A stretch of 64,000 bases of DNA. Source: Nisaea acidiphila. GTDB lineage: Bacteria; Pseudomonadota; Alphaproteobacteria; Thalassobaculales; Thalassobaculaceae. The first letter of the stretch is position 1. Each line of letters starts with the position of its first letter. The translations under genes were made by a program, and so were the position numbers. Shown here one piece after another: positions 18,413 through 26,584 of the stretch. Under the pieces are notes generated by a model. The model saw only the letters and a program-made list of their open reading frames with translations. It did not search any database and had not been told where the DNA came from. The stretch lies in the NCBI RefSeq assembly GCF_024662015.1, contig NZ_CP102480.1, forward strand, positions 3,466,501 through 3,530,500, given 5' to 3'.

Positions 18413-19221
18413 CCGGGATGGCCGGACTGGAACCAAAACATTTCCGCTGGCAGGTCGAGGACCGGGTCGCGATCGTCCGGCTCGACCGGCCGGAGCGCAA
18501 GAACCCGCTCACTTTCGAGAGCTATGCCGAATTGCGAGATACCTTTCGGGCCCTGCCCTATGCCGACGATGTCGCCGCTGTGGTCTTCGCTTCGAACGGT
18601 GGGAATTTCTGCTCCGGCGGCGACGTGCACGACATCATCGGGCCGCTCGTCGATATGGACATGAAGGGGCTGCTCGCTTTCACCCGCATGACCGGCGATC
18701 TCGTCAAGGCGATGCTCAATTGCGGAAAGCCGATCGTCGCCGCCGTGGACGGTATCTCCGCCGGCGCCGGGGCGATCATCCCGATGGCCTCCGATATCCG
18801 CTTCGGCACGCCAGGGAGCAAGACCGCCTTTCTCTTTACCCGGGTTGGGCTCGCCGGCTGCGACATGGGTGCCTGCGCCATCCTGCCCCGGATCATCGGC
18901 CAGGGGCGGGCTGCCGAACTGCTCTATACCGGTCGCTCCATGAGCGGCGAGGAGGGGCTCGCCTGGGGTTATTTCAACGCCCTGCACGGCCCCGATGCGG
19001 TCGAGGCCGAGGCCATCGCCTTCGCGCGGAAACTCGCCGCCGGGCCGACCTTCGCCCACGGCATCACCAAGACCCAGCTCAATCAGGAATGGAGCATGTC
19101 GCTCGAACAGGCGATCGAGGCGGAAGCCCAGGCGCAGGCGATCTGCATGCAGACAGTGGATTTCGAGCGCGCCTACAGGGCTTTCGTCGCCAAGGAAAAA
19201 CCGGTTTTCGAGGGCGATTGA
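18409..19221 (+). CDS. Enoyl-CoA hydratase/isomerase family protein
   Basis: 270 residues of the crotonase superfamily. The first oxyanion-hole strand is [11 protein letters not shown] and the second is [16 protein letters not shown]. The acidic catalytic position common in hydratases (after GAG) is not glutamate, so the chemistry may be an isomerase or ring hydrolase rather than simple hydration. It overlaps the MarR gene by ATGA. It is likely to act on the non-aromatic CoA ester produced upstream. Confidence 0.85.
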   Translation: MTGMAGLEPKHFRWQVEDRVAIVRLDRPERKNPLTFESYAELRDTFRALPYADDVAAVVFASNGGNFCSGGDVHDIIGPLVDMDMKGLLAFTRMTGDLVKAMLNCGKPIVAAVDGISAGAGAIIPMASDIRFGTPGSKTAFLFTRVGLAGCDMGACAILPRIIGQGRAAELLYTGRSMSGEEGLAWGYFNALHGPDAVEAEAIAFARKLAAGPTFAHGITKTQLNQEWSMSLEQAIEAEAQAQAICMQTVDFERAYRAFVAKEKPVFEGD

Positions 19222-19268
19222 CGTGTGGAAAGCCGTCTTCGCACGGCAGGCATTGGGGAGCTGAGATC

Positions 19269-20882
19269 ATGCTGGGACCGAGCGGGCATATCGATACTTT
19301 CACCCGGGACAACCTGCCGCCGCCGGCGATGCAGCCGCACTACCTGCTCGAAGGCTTTCCCTATCCGGAATATCTGAATGTCGGCAAGGTCTTGACCGAC
19401 GACATGGTGGCCAAAGGCTTCGGAGACCATGTCGCCCTGATCGGCAACGGCCGCCAGCGCACCTACAAGGAACTGACCGACTGGACCAACCGCCTCGCCC
19501 ATGCGCTGGTCGAGGGTTACGGCGTGAAGCCGGGCAACCGGGTGCTGATCCGCTCCGCCAACAATCCGGCGCTGGTCGCCTGCTGGCTCGCCGCGACCAA
19601 GGCGGGGGCGGTGGTGGTCAACACCATGCCAATGCTCCGTGCCGGTGAGCTTGCGCAGATCGTCGACAAGGCGGAGATCAGCCTCGCGCTCTGCGACACG
19701 CGGCTGATGGACGAGTTGGTCGCCTGCGGCAAGGACAGCGAGTACCTGAAAGCGGTCGTCGGCTTCGATGGCACCGCCAACCACGACGCGGAGCTCGACA
19801 GGATCGCCCTCGGTAAGCCGGTGCGTTTCGAGGCGGTGAAGACCGGCCGGGACGACGTGGCCTTGCTTGGCTTCACGTCCGGAACCACGGGCGCGCCCAA
19901 GGCGACCATGCATTTTCACCGCGACCTTCTGACGATCGCAGACGGTTATGCCCAGGAAGTGCTCGCTGTCACGCCGGAGGATGTCTTTGTCGGCTCGCCG
20001 CCGCTTGCATTCACTTTCGGGCTCGGCGGGCTCGCCATCTTTCCGCTCCGGTTCGGTGCGACCGCGACTTTGCTGGAGACCGCCTCGCCGCCGAACATGA
20101 TAGAGATCATCGAGACTTACAAAGCGACAGTCTGCTTCACTGCGCCGACGGCCTACAGGGTCATGCTGCGGGCGATGGAGGAGGGAGCGGATCTCTCGTC
20201 GCTCCGTTGCGCGGTTTCCGCCGGCGAGACCCTGCCGGCCCCGGTCTTCGAGGACTGGATGGCGAAGACCGGCAAGCCGATGCTCGACGGGATCGGCTCC
20301 ACGGAGCTGCTGCATATCTTCATCACGAACCGCTTCGGAGATGCGCGCCCGGCCTGCACCGGCACGCCGGTCTCGGGCTACGAGGCGAAGGTGGTGGACG
20401 AGAAAATGAACGAGGTGCCGCGTGGTACGCCCGGACGGCTCGCGGTGAAGGGCCCGACGGGCTGCCGCTATCTTGCGGATGAACGGCAGGCGAAATATGT
20501 CGAGGGCGGCTGGAACATCACCGGCGACACCTTCATTCAGGACGAAGACGGCTACTTCCACTTCGCCGCCCGTAACGACGACATGATCGTTTCCGCCGGC
20601 TACAACATCGCGGGCCCGGAGGTCGAGGCGGCGCTGCTCGCGCATCCCCATGTCGCCGAATGCGCGGTGGTCGGGGCCACGGACGCGGAGCGCGGGCAGA
20701 TCGTGGAGGCGCATGTCGTGCTGGCCGAGGGCGTGGAGCCGTCCGACGCCGAGGTAGAGGTTCTGAAGTCCCATGTGAAGGCGGCAATCGCGCCCTACAA
20801 GTATCCGCGCTCTGTGGTTTTCACCGAGGCCTTGCCGAAGACACAGACCGGCAAGATCCAGCGCTTCCGGCTGAAGCATTAG
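19269..20882 (+). CDS. 2-Aminobenzoate-CoA ligase (benzoate-CoA ligase family)
   Basis: 537 residues, acyl-AMP-forming ligase of the benzoate-CoA ligase type. The P-loop TSGTTGAPK lies at 203-211. The hinge and adenylate region GGWNITGDTF is near 420, and the catalytic lysine is in KTQTGKIQR near the C-terminus. It activates anthranilate with ATP and CoA, feeding the fused monooxygenase/reductase. The ATG at 19269 is 47 bases after the hydratase gene. A long hairpin follows the stop, so this is the last gene of the operon. Confidence 0.88.
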   Translation: MLGPSGHIDTFTRDNLPPPAMQPHYLLEGFPYPEYLNVGKVLTDDMVAKGFGDHVALIGNGRQRTYKELTDWTNRLAHALVEGYGVKPGNRVLIRSANNPALVACWLAATKAGAVVVNTMPMLRAGELAQIVDKAEISLALCDTRLMDELVACGKDSEYLKAVVGFDGTANHDAELDRIALGKPVRFEAVKTGRDDVALLGFTSGTTGAPKATMHFHRDLLTIADGYAQEVLAVTPEDVFVGSPPLAFTFGLGGLAIFPLRFGATATLLETASPPNMIEIIETYKATVCFTAPTAYRVMLRAMEEGADLSSLRCAVSAGETLPAPVFEDWMAKTGKPMLDGIGSTELLHIFITNRFGDARPACTGTPVSGYEAKVVDEKMNEVPRGTPGRLAVKGPTGCRYLADERQAKYVEGGWNITGDTFIQDEDGYFHFAARNDDMIVSAGYNIAGPEVEAALLAHPHVAECAVVGATDAERGQIVEAHVVLAEGVEPSDAEVEVLKSHVKAAIAPYKYPRSVVFTEALPKTQTGKIQRFRLKH

Positions 20883-20888
20883 CTAATC

Positions 20889-20917
20889 CAGCGCCGCTGC
20901 AGGGGGCAGCGGCGCTG
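20889..20917 (+). terminator. Hairpin after the anthranilate operon
   Basis: A perfect 12-bp stem (CAGCGCCGCTGC pairing with GCAGCGGCGCTG) encloses a 5-base loop, 7 bases after the ligase stop. There is no T-tract. It lies between convergent genes and could end transcription from both sides. Confidence 0.65.
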
Positions 20918-20969
20918 AACCAGGTCCGGCAGCGGGTGCATTGCGTCTGCCGGGCGATCTTGGCGCCGT

Positions 20970-21185
20970 TCAGAAAAACGGATACGGGTCCTTCTCGCCG
21001 ATCTCCTGCCGGGAGATGCCGATATCCTTCAGCAGGTAATCCGGAAGATCCCGCAGGTGCTCGTAGTCGCGCTGGTCCCGGAAATGTTTCGCGAGACTGC
21101 GGAACAGGTGCAGCGGCAGCCACCATCCAGAAATGGCGGCGTTCGGCAGCGGATGCCGGTCGAGATCTCTGACGGTCGTGGTCAT
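20970..21185 (-). CDS. DUF1127 domain protein
   Basis: 71 residues. The C-terminal half carries the DUF1127 pattern: WWLPLHLFRSLAKHF, then RDLPDYLLKDIGISRQEI. DUF1127 proteins are small, basic alphaproteobacterial proteins; some bind RNA or affect phosphate and stress metabolism. It starts 17 bases after the STAS gene upstream, so the two probably share a transcript. A close paralog lies at 24278-24505 on the same strand, on the far side of the STAS/wHTH-hydrolase genes. Confidence 0.85.
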   Translation of the reverse strand: MTTTVRDLDRHPLPNAAISGWWLPLHLFRSLAKHFRDQRDYEHLRDLPDYLLKDIGISRQEIGEKDPYPFF

Positions 21186-21202
21186 GGGCTTGCTCTCTTT
21201 CT

Positions 21203-21604
21203 TCAGTAGGCTGTGGCCGGCTCTGCCGGCATGGCGGAGGATTGGGGTCGGGGCGCTTCGGGCGGTGATCCCTCAAGGGCGAGGAGGGAGGCCTTGAGCG
21301 TCGGGTCGCAGTTCAGGAGGTGATTTAAGCCGAGGCTCCAGAGCCGGGCGCCGATCAGTCCCTGCGCGCCGCAGACCCGCAATTCTCCTCTGGAGCAGGA
21401 AAGCAGCTTGGAGGCGGTGATCAGGCTGCGCATGCTCGGTCGGCTCAGTACGGTGACGCGGGTGATGTCGACGATCATCCTCACGTTCCCGGCCCGCGCG
21501 ATCGAGATCAGCGCGTCCCAGAAGCGGCCGGACGCGGCACGGTCCACGGCTCCGCTGACTGTGACCACATGCGTTTCGCCGATAGAGCTTGTTTGAATTT
21601 CCAT
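21203..21604 (-). CDS. STAS-like domain protein, degenerate phosphorylation site (copy 1)
   Basis: 133 residues with an anti-sigma-antagonist-type fold: TSSIGETHVVTVSGAVDRAA, then VRMIVDITRVTVLSRPSM. In canonical STAS anti-anti-sigma factors the segment after the DLS/DIT strand reads (I/L)DSSG and carries the phosphorylated serine. Here it reads LSRPSM, so the phosphoacceptor appears replaced. The C-terminal ~25 residues are proline- and alanine-rich. It is paralogous to the protein at 21842, and both share the LSR signature. Its partner and output are unknown. Confidence 0.65.
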   Translation of the reverse strand: MEIQTSSIGETHVVTVSGAVDRAASGRFWDALISIARAGNVRMIVDITRVTVLSRPSMRSLITASKLLSCSRGELRVCGAQGLIGARLWSLGLNHLLNCDPTLKASLLALEGSPPEAPRPQSSAMPAEPATAY

Positions 21605-21760
21605 CTAAACTGGTTCCGTTTTCAAGGTCACGAAGGAGGCTCCCGGGAACCGGGCGACCCTCTCTTTCTTCATGTTTCCAGGTGCTTGGCGAAGCGTGAT
21701 CGGCCGAAACGGTTTCGGGTCAGCGCGTCCGTCTGCAATGAGCGCGGTTTCTTACGGCGG

Positions 21761-21811
21761 CGTTGTCGGCAGCGTTGTGCAACCAGTTGTAATTCGGCGC
21801 TGCAACGTTGT
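21761..21811 (+). promoter_or_regulatory. CGTTGT direct repeats, region 1
   Basis: CGTTGT occurs at 21761 and 21773, AGTTGT at 21785 and CGTTGT again at 21806. The first three are spaced exactly 12 bp. The 237-bp gap in which they lie separates two minus-strand STAS genes. The same layout recurs before the wHTH-hydrolase gene (region 2), including AATT after the third repeat. Direct repeats are typical of OmpR/SARP-type winged-helix operators. Confidence 0.6.
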
Positions 21812-21841
21812 TATGTGCAGACATACGTGAGGAAAGTCACG

Positions 21842-22216
21842 TCAGGGGCGATTGGCCACCGGTCGCAGGTCGGGCTCGTCCAGGTTGGCGGCCAGGATCG
21901 CGATGGCGTCCCGGAAATTCGGATCGCAGGAAAGATTGCGGGAGAGCCTTTTTAGCTGCGCACTGACAAGGCCCCGTGCCCCCCTCACTCTGACCTCTGC
22001 GATCAGGGACGACAGCATCCGGCAGGTCACGACGAGATAGTAGGCGTTGAGCCGGCTCAGCAGCATGACTCCGGAAAGGTCGATGATGACCCGCCTTGGG
22101 GCGATGGCGACGCATTCGAGCAGTTCCTCGAGGAACCTTCCACCTGACGGCTGGTTAACGACCCCGAATATCTGGACGATCATGGTGTCGCCGGAAAATC
22201 TGATTGAGAAACCCAT
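21842..22216 (-). CDS. STAS-like domain protein, degenerate phosphorylation site (copy 2)
   Basis: 124 residues, paralogous to the protein at 21203: GDTMIVQIFGVVNQPSGGRF, then VIIDLSGVMLLSRLNAYYLV. The usual DSSG phosphorylation motif is replaced by LSRLN. Both copies end their core with an RGARGL or CGAQGL segment and a CDP motif (SCDPNFRD here, NCDPTLKA in copy 1). It is divergent from the wHTH-hydrolase gene with a 318-bp gap. Probably a regulator working by protein contact, independent of serine phosphorylation; this is inference. Confidence 0.65.
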   Translation of the reverse strand: MGFSIRFSGDTMIVQIFGVVNQPSGGRFLEELLECVAIAPRRVIIDLSGVMLLSRLNAYYLVVTCRMLSSLIAEVRVRGARGLVSAQLKRLSRNLSCDPNFRDAIAILAANLDEPDLRPVANRP

Positions 22217-22460
22217 ATTCAGTCCGATCCAGTCATCCTGCCGCTCTCGGAGGCCGTATCCATAGCGGGGTGTTCAAGACGGCAATTGAATTCCATAATA
22301 TTTTTATGCAAATGACGGGCGGTCGCCGTTCGATCCGGTTGCGGGTCGTAAAAACCGATCTCGGTTGTGAGCAATCTCACCACTGCCTCTACGGGATCGC
22401 GGATAGATAGGGCGCCCCGCATGCCGGGCGGTGCGCTAGGTCCGCCGTCTCCGACAATGG

Positions 22461-22513
22461 CGTTGTCTCCGGCGTTGTGCGGGACGTTGTAATTGTGTCC
22501 AACTGAGCGTTGT
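22461..22513 (+). promoter_or_regulatory. CGTTGT direct repeats, region 2
   Basis: CGTTGT occurs at 22461, 22473, 22485 and 22508; the first three are spaced exactly 12 bp. The last copy ends 21 bases before the ATG of the wHTH-hydrolase gene. Outside the hexamers several positions also agree with region 1, including GC after the second copy and AATT after the third. The rest of the 22217-22534 gap shows no gene. I read this as an autoregulatory operator. Confidence 0.65.
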
Positions 22514-22534
22514 AATTTGGGCTTTGGGATCCCG

Positions 22535-24079
22535 ATGCCTGACGAACTCGAAATTTCTCTGCTGGGCGAACTGCGTGTGGTCCGCGCCGGTGCAGAGGTG
22601 GCTCTGCCCGCGTCGCGCAAGGCCCGCGCATTGCTCGCGTTTCTCGTCGCGACTGGCCGGCCGCACCGTCGAGAGCGGTTGTGCGAGCTGTTCTGGGATC
22701 TGCCGGACGATCCGAAAGCGGCCTTGCGGTGGGGGCTCAGCAAATTGCGCTCCGTCGCCGACTCGCCGGAATGCCATCGGATCGTCGCCGACCGCGAGCG
22801 CGTTCAGTTCGACGCCACAAGTGCCTGGATCGACGTGAGCGATATCTATCGGCGCTTGAGAGCCGACGCGACGCTCTCGATCGAGGAACTGAAAGAGGTC
22901 TTGAGCCAGCTCGATCTCGAGTTTCTGGACGGTCTCGACGGTGCCGGCTCCGACGCTTTCGATGCCTGGCTAACGGCGGAGCGCGAGGATGCGCGCGGCG
23001 CCCGGATCTTGGTGCTTCGCAAGCTGGTCGCGCATCCTGAAATGCCGTCTCCTGCCGTTCGGAAGTGGCTGCGGCTCTGGCGCGAGGCCGATCCGGAGGG
23101 GGCGGCAGGTTACGAGCCCACTCCCGCTCAGGGTCCGACCGTTAGGCCTGCGCCGGACGAGCCGGGCCGGGCAACAGCAGTACGCGGCGGAACCGGGCCG
23201 GACAAGGAAGGCAGCGCGAAGGCGCGGGCCTTGCGCGATCAGCGGATCGGTTTCTGTCAGGTGCAGGACGGCACCAAGATCGCCTATGCGACCGTCGGTT
23301 CGGGGCCGCCACTGCTGAAGGCGGCGAACTGGCTCAACCACCTTGAATTCGACTGGGCGAGTCCGATCTGGGGCCGGAGCTTTGCCGAAATCGCCCGGCA
23401 CCGGACTTTCGTCCGCTATGACGAGCGCGGCTGCGGGCTCTCCGACTGGGATGTGGAGGATTTGAGTTTCGAGGCCTTTGTCGAGGATCTTGAAGCAGTG
23501 GCGGACAAACTCGGTCTCGAACGCTTCCCGCTGCTCGGCATTTCCCAGGGCTGCGCGGTCTCGATCGAATATGCGGTGCGTCATCCGGAACGGGTGAGCG
23601 GCCTCATTCTGGTAAGCGGCTACACCGCCAGATGGCGGATCTCGACCAGCCCGGAGGAACAGGCGCGGCGGGAGGCGGTGCTGAAGCTGACGGAACTCGG
23701 CTGGGGGACGGACAACCCCGCCTACCGGCATATCTTTTCGCAGACCTTCATGCCGGAGGCGAGCGCGGCGGATCTCGAATGGTTCGACGATTTCCAGCGC
23801 CAGACCACTTCGCCAGGGAACGCGGCCCGTTTTCAGGACGCGTTCGGCTATATCGACGTGCGGCACAGGCTGGCGGAGGTCAAGGCGCCGACCATTGTGC
23901 TGCACGCGAAACACGATCAGCGCATTCCGATCGACGAAGGACGCGCGCTGGCGGCGGGTATTCCGGACGCCCGTTTCGTGCCGCTGGAAAGTCGCAACCA
24001 TATCCTGGTCGATCACGAACCGGCCTGGCGAACTTGTATCGCAACTGTCGGGCGGTTCCTTGCGGAGAACGGTATCTAG
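22535..24079 (+). CDS. Fusion of an OmpR/SARP-type winged helix with an alpha/beta hydrolase
   Basis: 514 residues. Residues 1 to ~95 resemble the SARP/BTAD-associated winged helix (LPASRKARALLAFLVATG at 24-41, then RRERLCELFWDLPDDPKAAL). Residues ~95-185 look like a short helical remnant of a BTAD-type domain, and ~190-235 are a proline/glycine-rich linker. Residues ~240-514 are an alpha/beta hydrolase with a complete triad: S337 in GISQG, D461 in HAKHDQRIP and H489 in SRNHILVDHE. The start ATG at 22535 is chosen because the domain begins there. It could be a regulator whose hydrolase fold binds or cleaves the inducer; the function is unknown. Confidence 0.75.
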   Translation: MPDELEISLLGELRVVRAGAEVALPASRKARALLAFLVATGRPHRRERLCELFWDLPDDPKAALRWGLSKLRSVADSPECHRIVADRERVQFDATSAWIDVSDIYRRLRADATLSIEELKEVLSQLDLEFLDGLDGAGSDAFDAWLTAEREDARGARILVLRKLVAHPEMPSPAVRKWLRLWREADPEGAAGYEPTPAQGPTVRPAPDEPGRATAVRGGTGPDKEGSAKARALRDQRIGFCQVQDGTKIAYATVGSGPPLLKAANWLNHLEFDWASPIWGRSFAEIARHRTFVRYDERGCGLSDWDVEDLSFEAFVEDLEAVADKLGLERFPLLGISQGCAVSIEYAVRHPERVSGLILVSGYTARWRISTSPEEQARREAVLKLTELGWGTDNPAYRHIFSQTFMPEASAADLEWFDDFQRQTTSPGNAARFQDAFGYIDVRHRLAEVKAPTIVLHAKHDQRIPIDEGRALAAGIPDARFVPLESRNHILVDHEPAWRTCIATVGRFLAENGI

Positions 24080-24116
24080 GCGCCGGCGCATCGCCTTTCC
24101 GAAAAACAATCAGCGC

Positions 24117-24132
24117 CGCCGCTTTCGCGGCG
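24117..24132. terminator. Short hairpin between convergent genes
   Basis: CGCCGC-TTTC-GCGGCG forms a 6-bp stem between the wHTH-hydrolase gene and the convergent DUF1127 gene. No T-tract follows. The rest of the 24080-24277 gap shows nothing I can name. Confidence 0.35.
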
Positions 24133-24277
24133 ACGCTCATACAGGCACGACGTCAGGGTGCTCAACAGTCCGTCGCGCCCGGTCTCCGCATCCGGTCACG
24201 GGTCCGGTACGGAAATTCGGCGGGCGGCCCCGGTCCGGGCGCCGCTGGGGCGACATCCGGATCGGAGCCGGTGCCGT

Positions 24278-24505
24278 TCAAAGGAAGGGACGGTTCAACT
24301 TCTCTTCGATCTCGGTGCGGGTGACCCCAATATCCTTCAGCAGATAATCCGGCAGGTCCCGCATATGTTCGTAGTCCTGCCTGTCCCTGAGATAGCGGGT
24401 GACGGCCCGGAACAGTTGCAGCGGCAGCCACCATCCGGGGATGTTGCTGATACGTGCGGCGCCCGGGTTGAACCCGTGCACCGTGCTGTTTGAACGTCTG
24501 CTCAC
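24278..24505 (-). CDS. DUF1127 domain protein (second copy)
   Basis: 75 residues from a GTG start at 24505 that is preceded by GGGAG with 8-base spacing; the open frame continues upstream but without a ribosome-binding site. WWLPLQLFRAVTRYLRDRQD and RDLPDYLLKDIGVTRTEI mark the DUF1127 region. It closely resembles the protein at 20970, and the DNA encoding the LPDYLLKDIG stretch is nearly identical in the two copies. Together they bracket the STAS/wHTH-hydrolase genes. Confidence 0.8.
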   Translation of the reverse strand: MSRRSNSTVHGFNPGAARISNIPGWWLPLQLFRAVTRYLRDRQDYEHMRDLPDYLLKDIGVTRTEIEEKLNRPFL

Positions 24506-24809
24506 GTTTGATACTCCCTCTCGTTTCGTCCGGTCGGGGCCGCGACTTCGCGGGGCGGGCACCCAACCATTCCTCTACGCAGTTCGAACTCAGCTCCCGC
24601 TCCGGTTAGGCGGGCATGGGGGACGATATGGAAGGGAGAGGCACGGTCGTCCGTGTCAAAACACACAGAAAGACAGGGCGTTGCGGGAGATTGCTGCCAC
24701 AGTGCCCGAATGCGTGACCGCAGGGTGTTTTTTGCCACTCGCGCGGGGCCGGACAAGCGGCGCTCGGAGAAAACGACTCCTCCCGCGCAACGAATGCTGG
24801 CCCGCCGCA

Positions 24810-24834
24810 AATTAGTTATGCTACATAACTAATT
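24810..24834. promoter_or_regulatory. MarR-type operator upstream of the hydroxycinnamate operon
   Basis: Perfect inverted repeat: AATTAGTTATG and CATAACTAATT, 11-bp arms around a CTA spacer. It ends 53 bases before the dctP ATG and is AT-rich in a GC-rich setting. The operon encodes a MarR protein (29460), the likely ligand-dependent repressor for this site. The rest of the gap (24506-24809) shows no gene or other structure I can support. Confidence 0.7.
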
Positions 24835-24887
24835 GGAAGAGAGGCGCAAAGCCTCCGCCGAAAAAACGGTCATCTGGGGAGGAAACC

Positions 24888-25931
24888 ATGACCTTTATCC
24901 GCGTGAGCGTGACCCGTGCGGTCGCGGCTGCGGCCGCGTTTGCTTTCGGGATCGGGGCGGCGAGTGCCGCCGAAGTGACCCTGCGCATGCACCAGTTCCT
25001 GCCGGCGCAGGCCAATGTCCCGAAAAACATCCTTTATGTCTGGGCCGACAAGGTCGAGGCGGAGTCCAATGGCCGCATTGAGATCCAGCGGTTTCCGGCG
25101 ATGCAGCTCGGCGGCAAACCGCCCGAACTGATCGATCAGGCGATCGACGGCGTTGCGGACATCATCTGGACCGTCTCCGGATATACGCCCGGCCGCTTCC
25201 CGCGGACCGAGGCGTTCGAGCTGCCTTTTACCATGACCAATGCCGAGGCGACCTCGCGGGCCTATTGGGAGCTCGCCGAGGAAACCATGATGGATACCGA
25301 CTTCAAGGCCTTCAAAGTGCTCGGGCTCTGGGTCCACGGGCCTGGCCAGATCCATTCCAAGGCGCCGATCGCGAAAGTCTCTGACCTGAACGGGGTGAAG
25401 CTGCGGGCGCCGACGCGGGTGACCAACATGCTGTTCTCGACCCTCGGCGCGACCCCGGTCGGCATGCCGGTCCCGGCGGTTCCGGAAGCGCTCTCCAAGG
25501 GTGTGATCGACGCGACCGTCATCCCCTGGGAGGTCACCGGCGCGCTGAAGGTGCCGGAGCTGGTCGGCAATCACACCGAGTTCGGCGACCAGACGCTCTA
25601 CACCACGACTTTTATCTTCGCGATGAACAAGGATCGTTGGGAAAGCTTGCCGGACGATCTGAAAGCGGTGATCGACAAGAATTCCGGGGCAGAGTTTTCG
25701 GCTTTCGCCGGAGCGCAGATGCAGCGCGACGACGGTCCGGCCCGGGCGGCGGCGGTGGCCCGCGGCAACAACATCGTGACCTTGGCGCCGGATCAGGTCG
25801 CCGAGTGGCAGAAGGCGGCGGAGCCGGTGAAAGCCACCTGGCTCAAGGAGATGGCGGAAAAGGGGCTCGACGGGGCCGGTCTGCTTGAGAAGGCCACTTC
25901 CCTGATCAGGAAACATACGGCGGCGCAATAG
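24888..25931 (+). CDS. dctP: TRAP transporter substrate-binding protein (DctP family)
   Basis: 347 residues. A Sec signal peptide (hydrophobic to about residue 27, cleavage after GAASA) precedes a DctP-type periplasmic binding protein. The conserved carboxylate-binding arginine region is seen as VKLRAPTRVTNMLFSTLGA. The ATG follows GGGAGGAAACC, a strong ribosome-binding site. It captures an organic acid, here probably a hydroxycinnamate given the operon, and passes it to DctQM. Confidence 0.92.
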   Translation: MTFIRVSVTRAVAAAAAFAFGIGAASAAEVTLRMHQFLPAQANVPKNILYVWADKVEAESNGRIEIQRFPAMQLGGKPPELIDQAIDGVADIIWTVSGYTPGRFPRTEAFELPFTMTNAEATSRAYWELAEETMMDTDFKAFKVLGLWVHGPGQIHSKAPIAKVSDLNGVKLRAPTRVTNMLFSTLGATPVGMPVPAVPEALSKGVIDATVIPWEVTGALKVPELVGNHTEFGDQTLYTTTFIFAMNKDRWESLPDDLKAVIDKNSGAEFSAFAGAQMQRDDGPARAAAVARGNNIVTLAPDQVAEWQKAAEPVKATWLKEMAEKGLDGAGLLEKATSLIRKHTAAQ

Positions 25932-25940
25932 CGTCCCCGT

Positions 25941-25966
25941 CCCGGACCGCTCTCGGGCGGTCCGGG
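25941..25966 (+). promoter_or_regulatory. Stem-loop between dctP and dctQ
   Basis: CCCGGACCGC pairs perfectly with GCGGTCCGGG (10 bp) around a 6-base loop, 9 bases after the dctP stop. Without a T-tract it probably stabilises the dctP message or partially attenuates transcription into dctQM. Confidence 0.65.
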
Positions 25967-26004
25967 GCCCGTCCGTTCGTTTCCATTCCCGGAGCCGTTT
26001 CCCT

Positions 26005-26580
26005 ATGCCTGTTTTCGCACTGAAGCTGGCGCGCTTCATGGCCCTGCTCGGTGGTGCGGTCTTGCTGGCGCTAATCGTCATCACCTGCGTCAGCGTGCTC
26101 GGCCGCGGCCTCAACACACTCGGCCACAGCGATGTGCTGACAGGTCTGTCAGCCGCGCTCGGCAAGGCGCTGCTCGCGACCGGTGTTGCGCCCGTGAAGG
26201 GGGATTTCGAGCTGGTCGAAGCCGGGATTGCCTTTGCGATCTTCGCCTTCCTGCCGATATGCCAGTTGAAAGGCGGGCACGCGACGGTGGATATCGTCTC
26301 CGATCAGTTTCCCGGCGCCGTGAACCGCTTCCTGATCACGCTCTGGGAGGTGGTCTTCACGCTGGTGGTGTTGCTGATAGCCTGGCGTCTCTTCGAAGGC
26401 TTCCAGAGCAAGTTGCGTAACGGGGAGACCACCTTTCTGCTGCAATTCCCGATCTGGTGGGCTTATGGCGCAAGCTTCCTCGCCGCAGTGATCGCCGGTC
26501 TGATCGCCGTCTATGTTGCCGTCGTGCGGGTCTATGCACTCGTGACCGGCCGTAATCCCCTCGCCGTTCCGGAGGCCTGA
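26005..26580 (+). CDS. dctQ: TRAP transporter small permease DctQ
   Basis: 191 residues with four hydrophobic helices. The family pattern is LVEAGIAFAIFAFLPICQLK followed by GHATVDIVSDQFPGAVN. DctQ forms the membrane complex with DctM. The gene is 4 bases upstream of dctM, so it is translated with it. Confidence 0.9.
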   Translation: MPVFALKLARFMALLGGAVLLALIVITCVSVLGRGLNTLGHSDVLTGLSAALGKALLATGVAPVKGDFELVEAGIAFAIFAFLPICQLKGGHATVDIVSDQFPGAVNRFLITLWEVVFTLVVLLIAWRLFEGFQSKLRNGETTFLLQFPIWWAYGASFLAAVIAGLIAVYVAVVRVYALVTGRNPLAVPEA

Positions 26581-26584
26581 CCCC

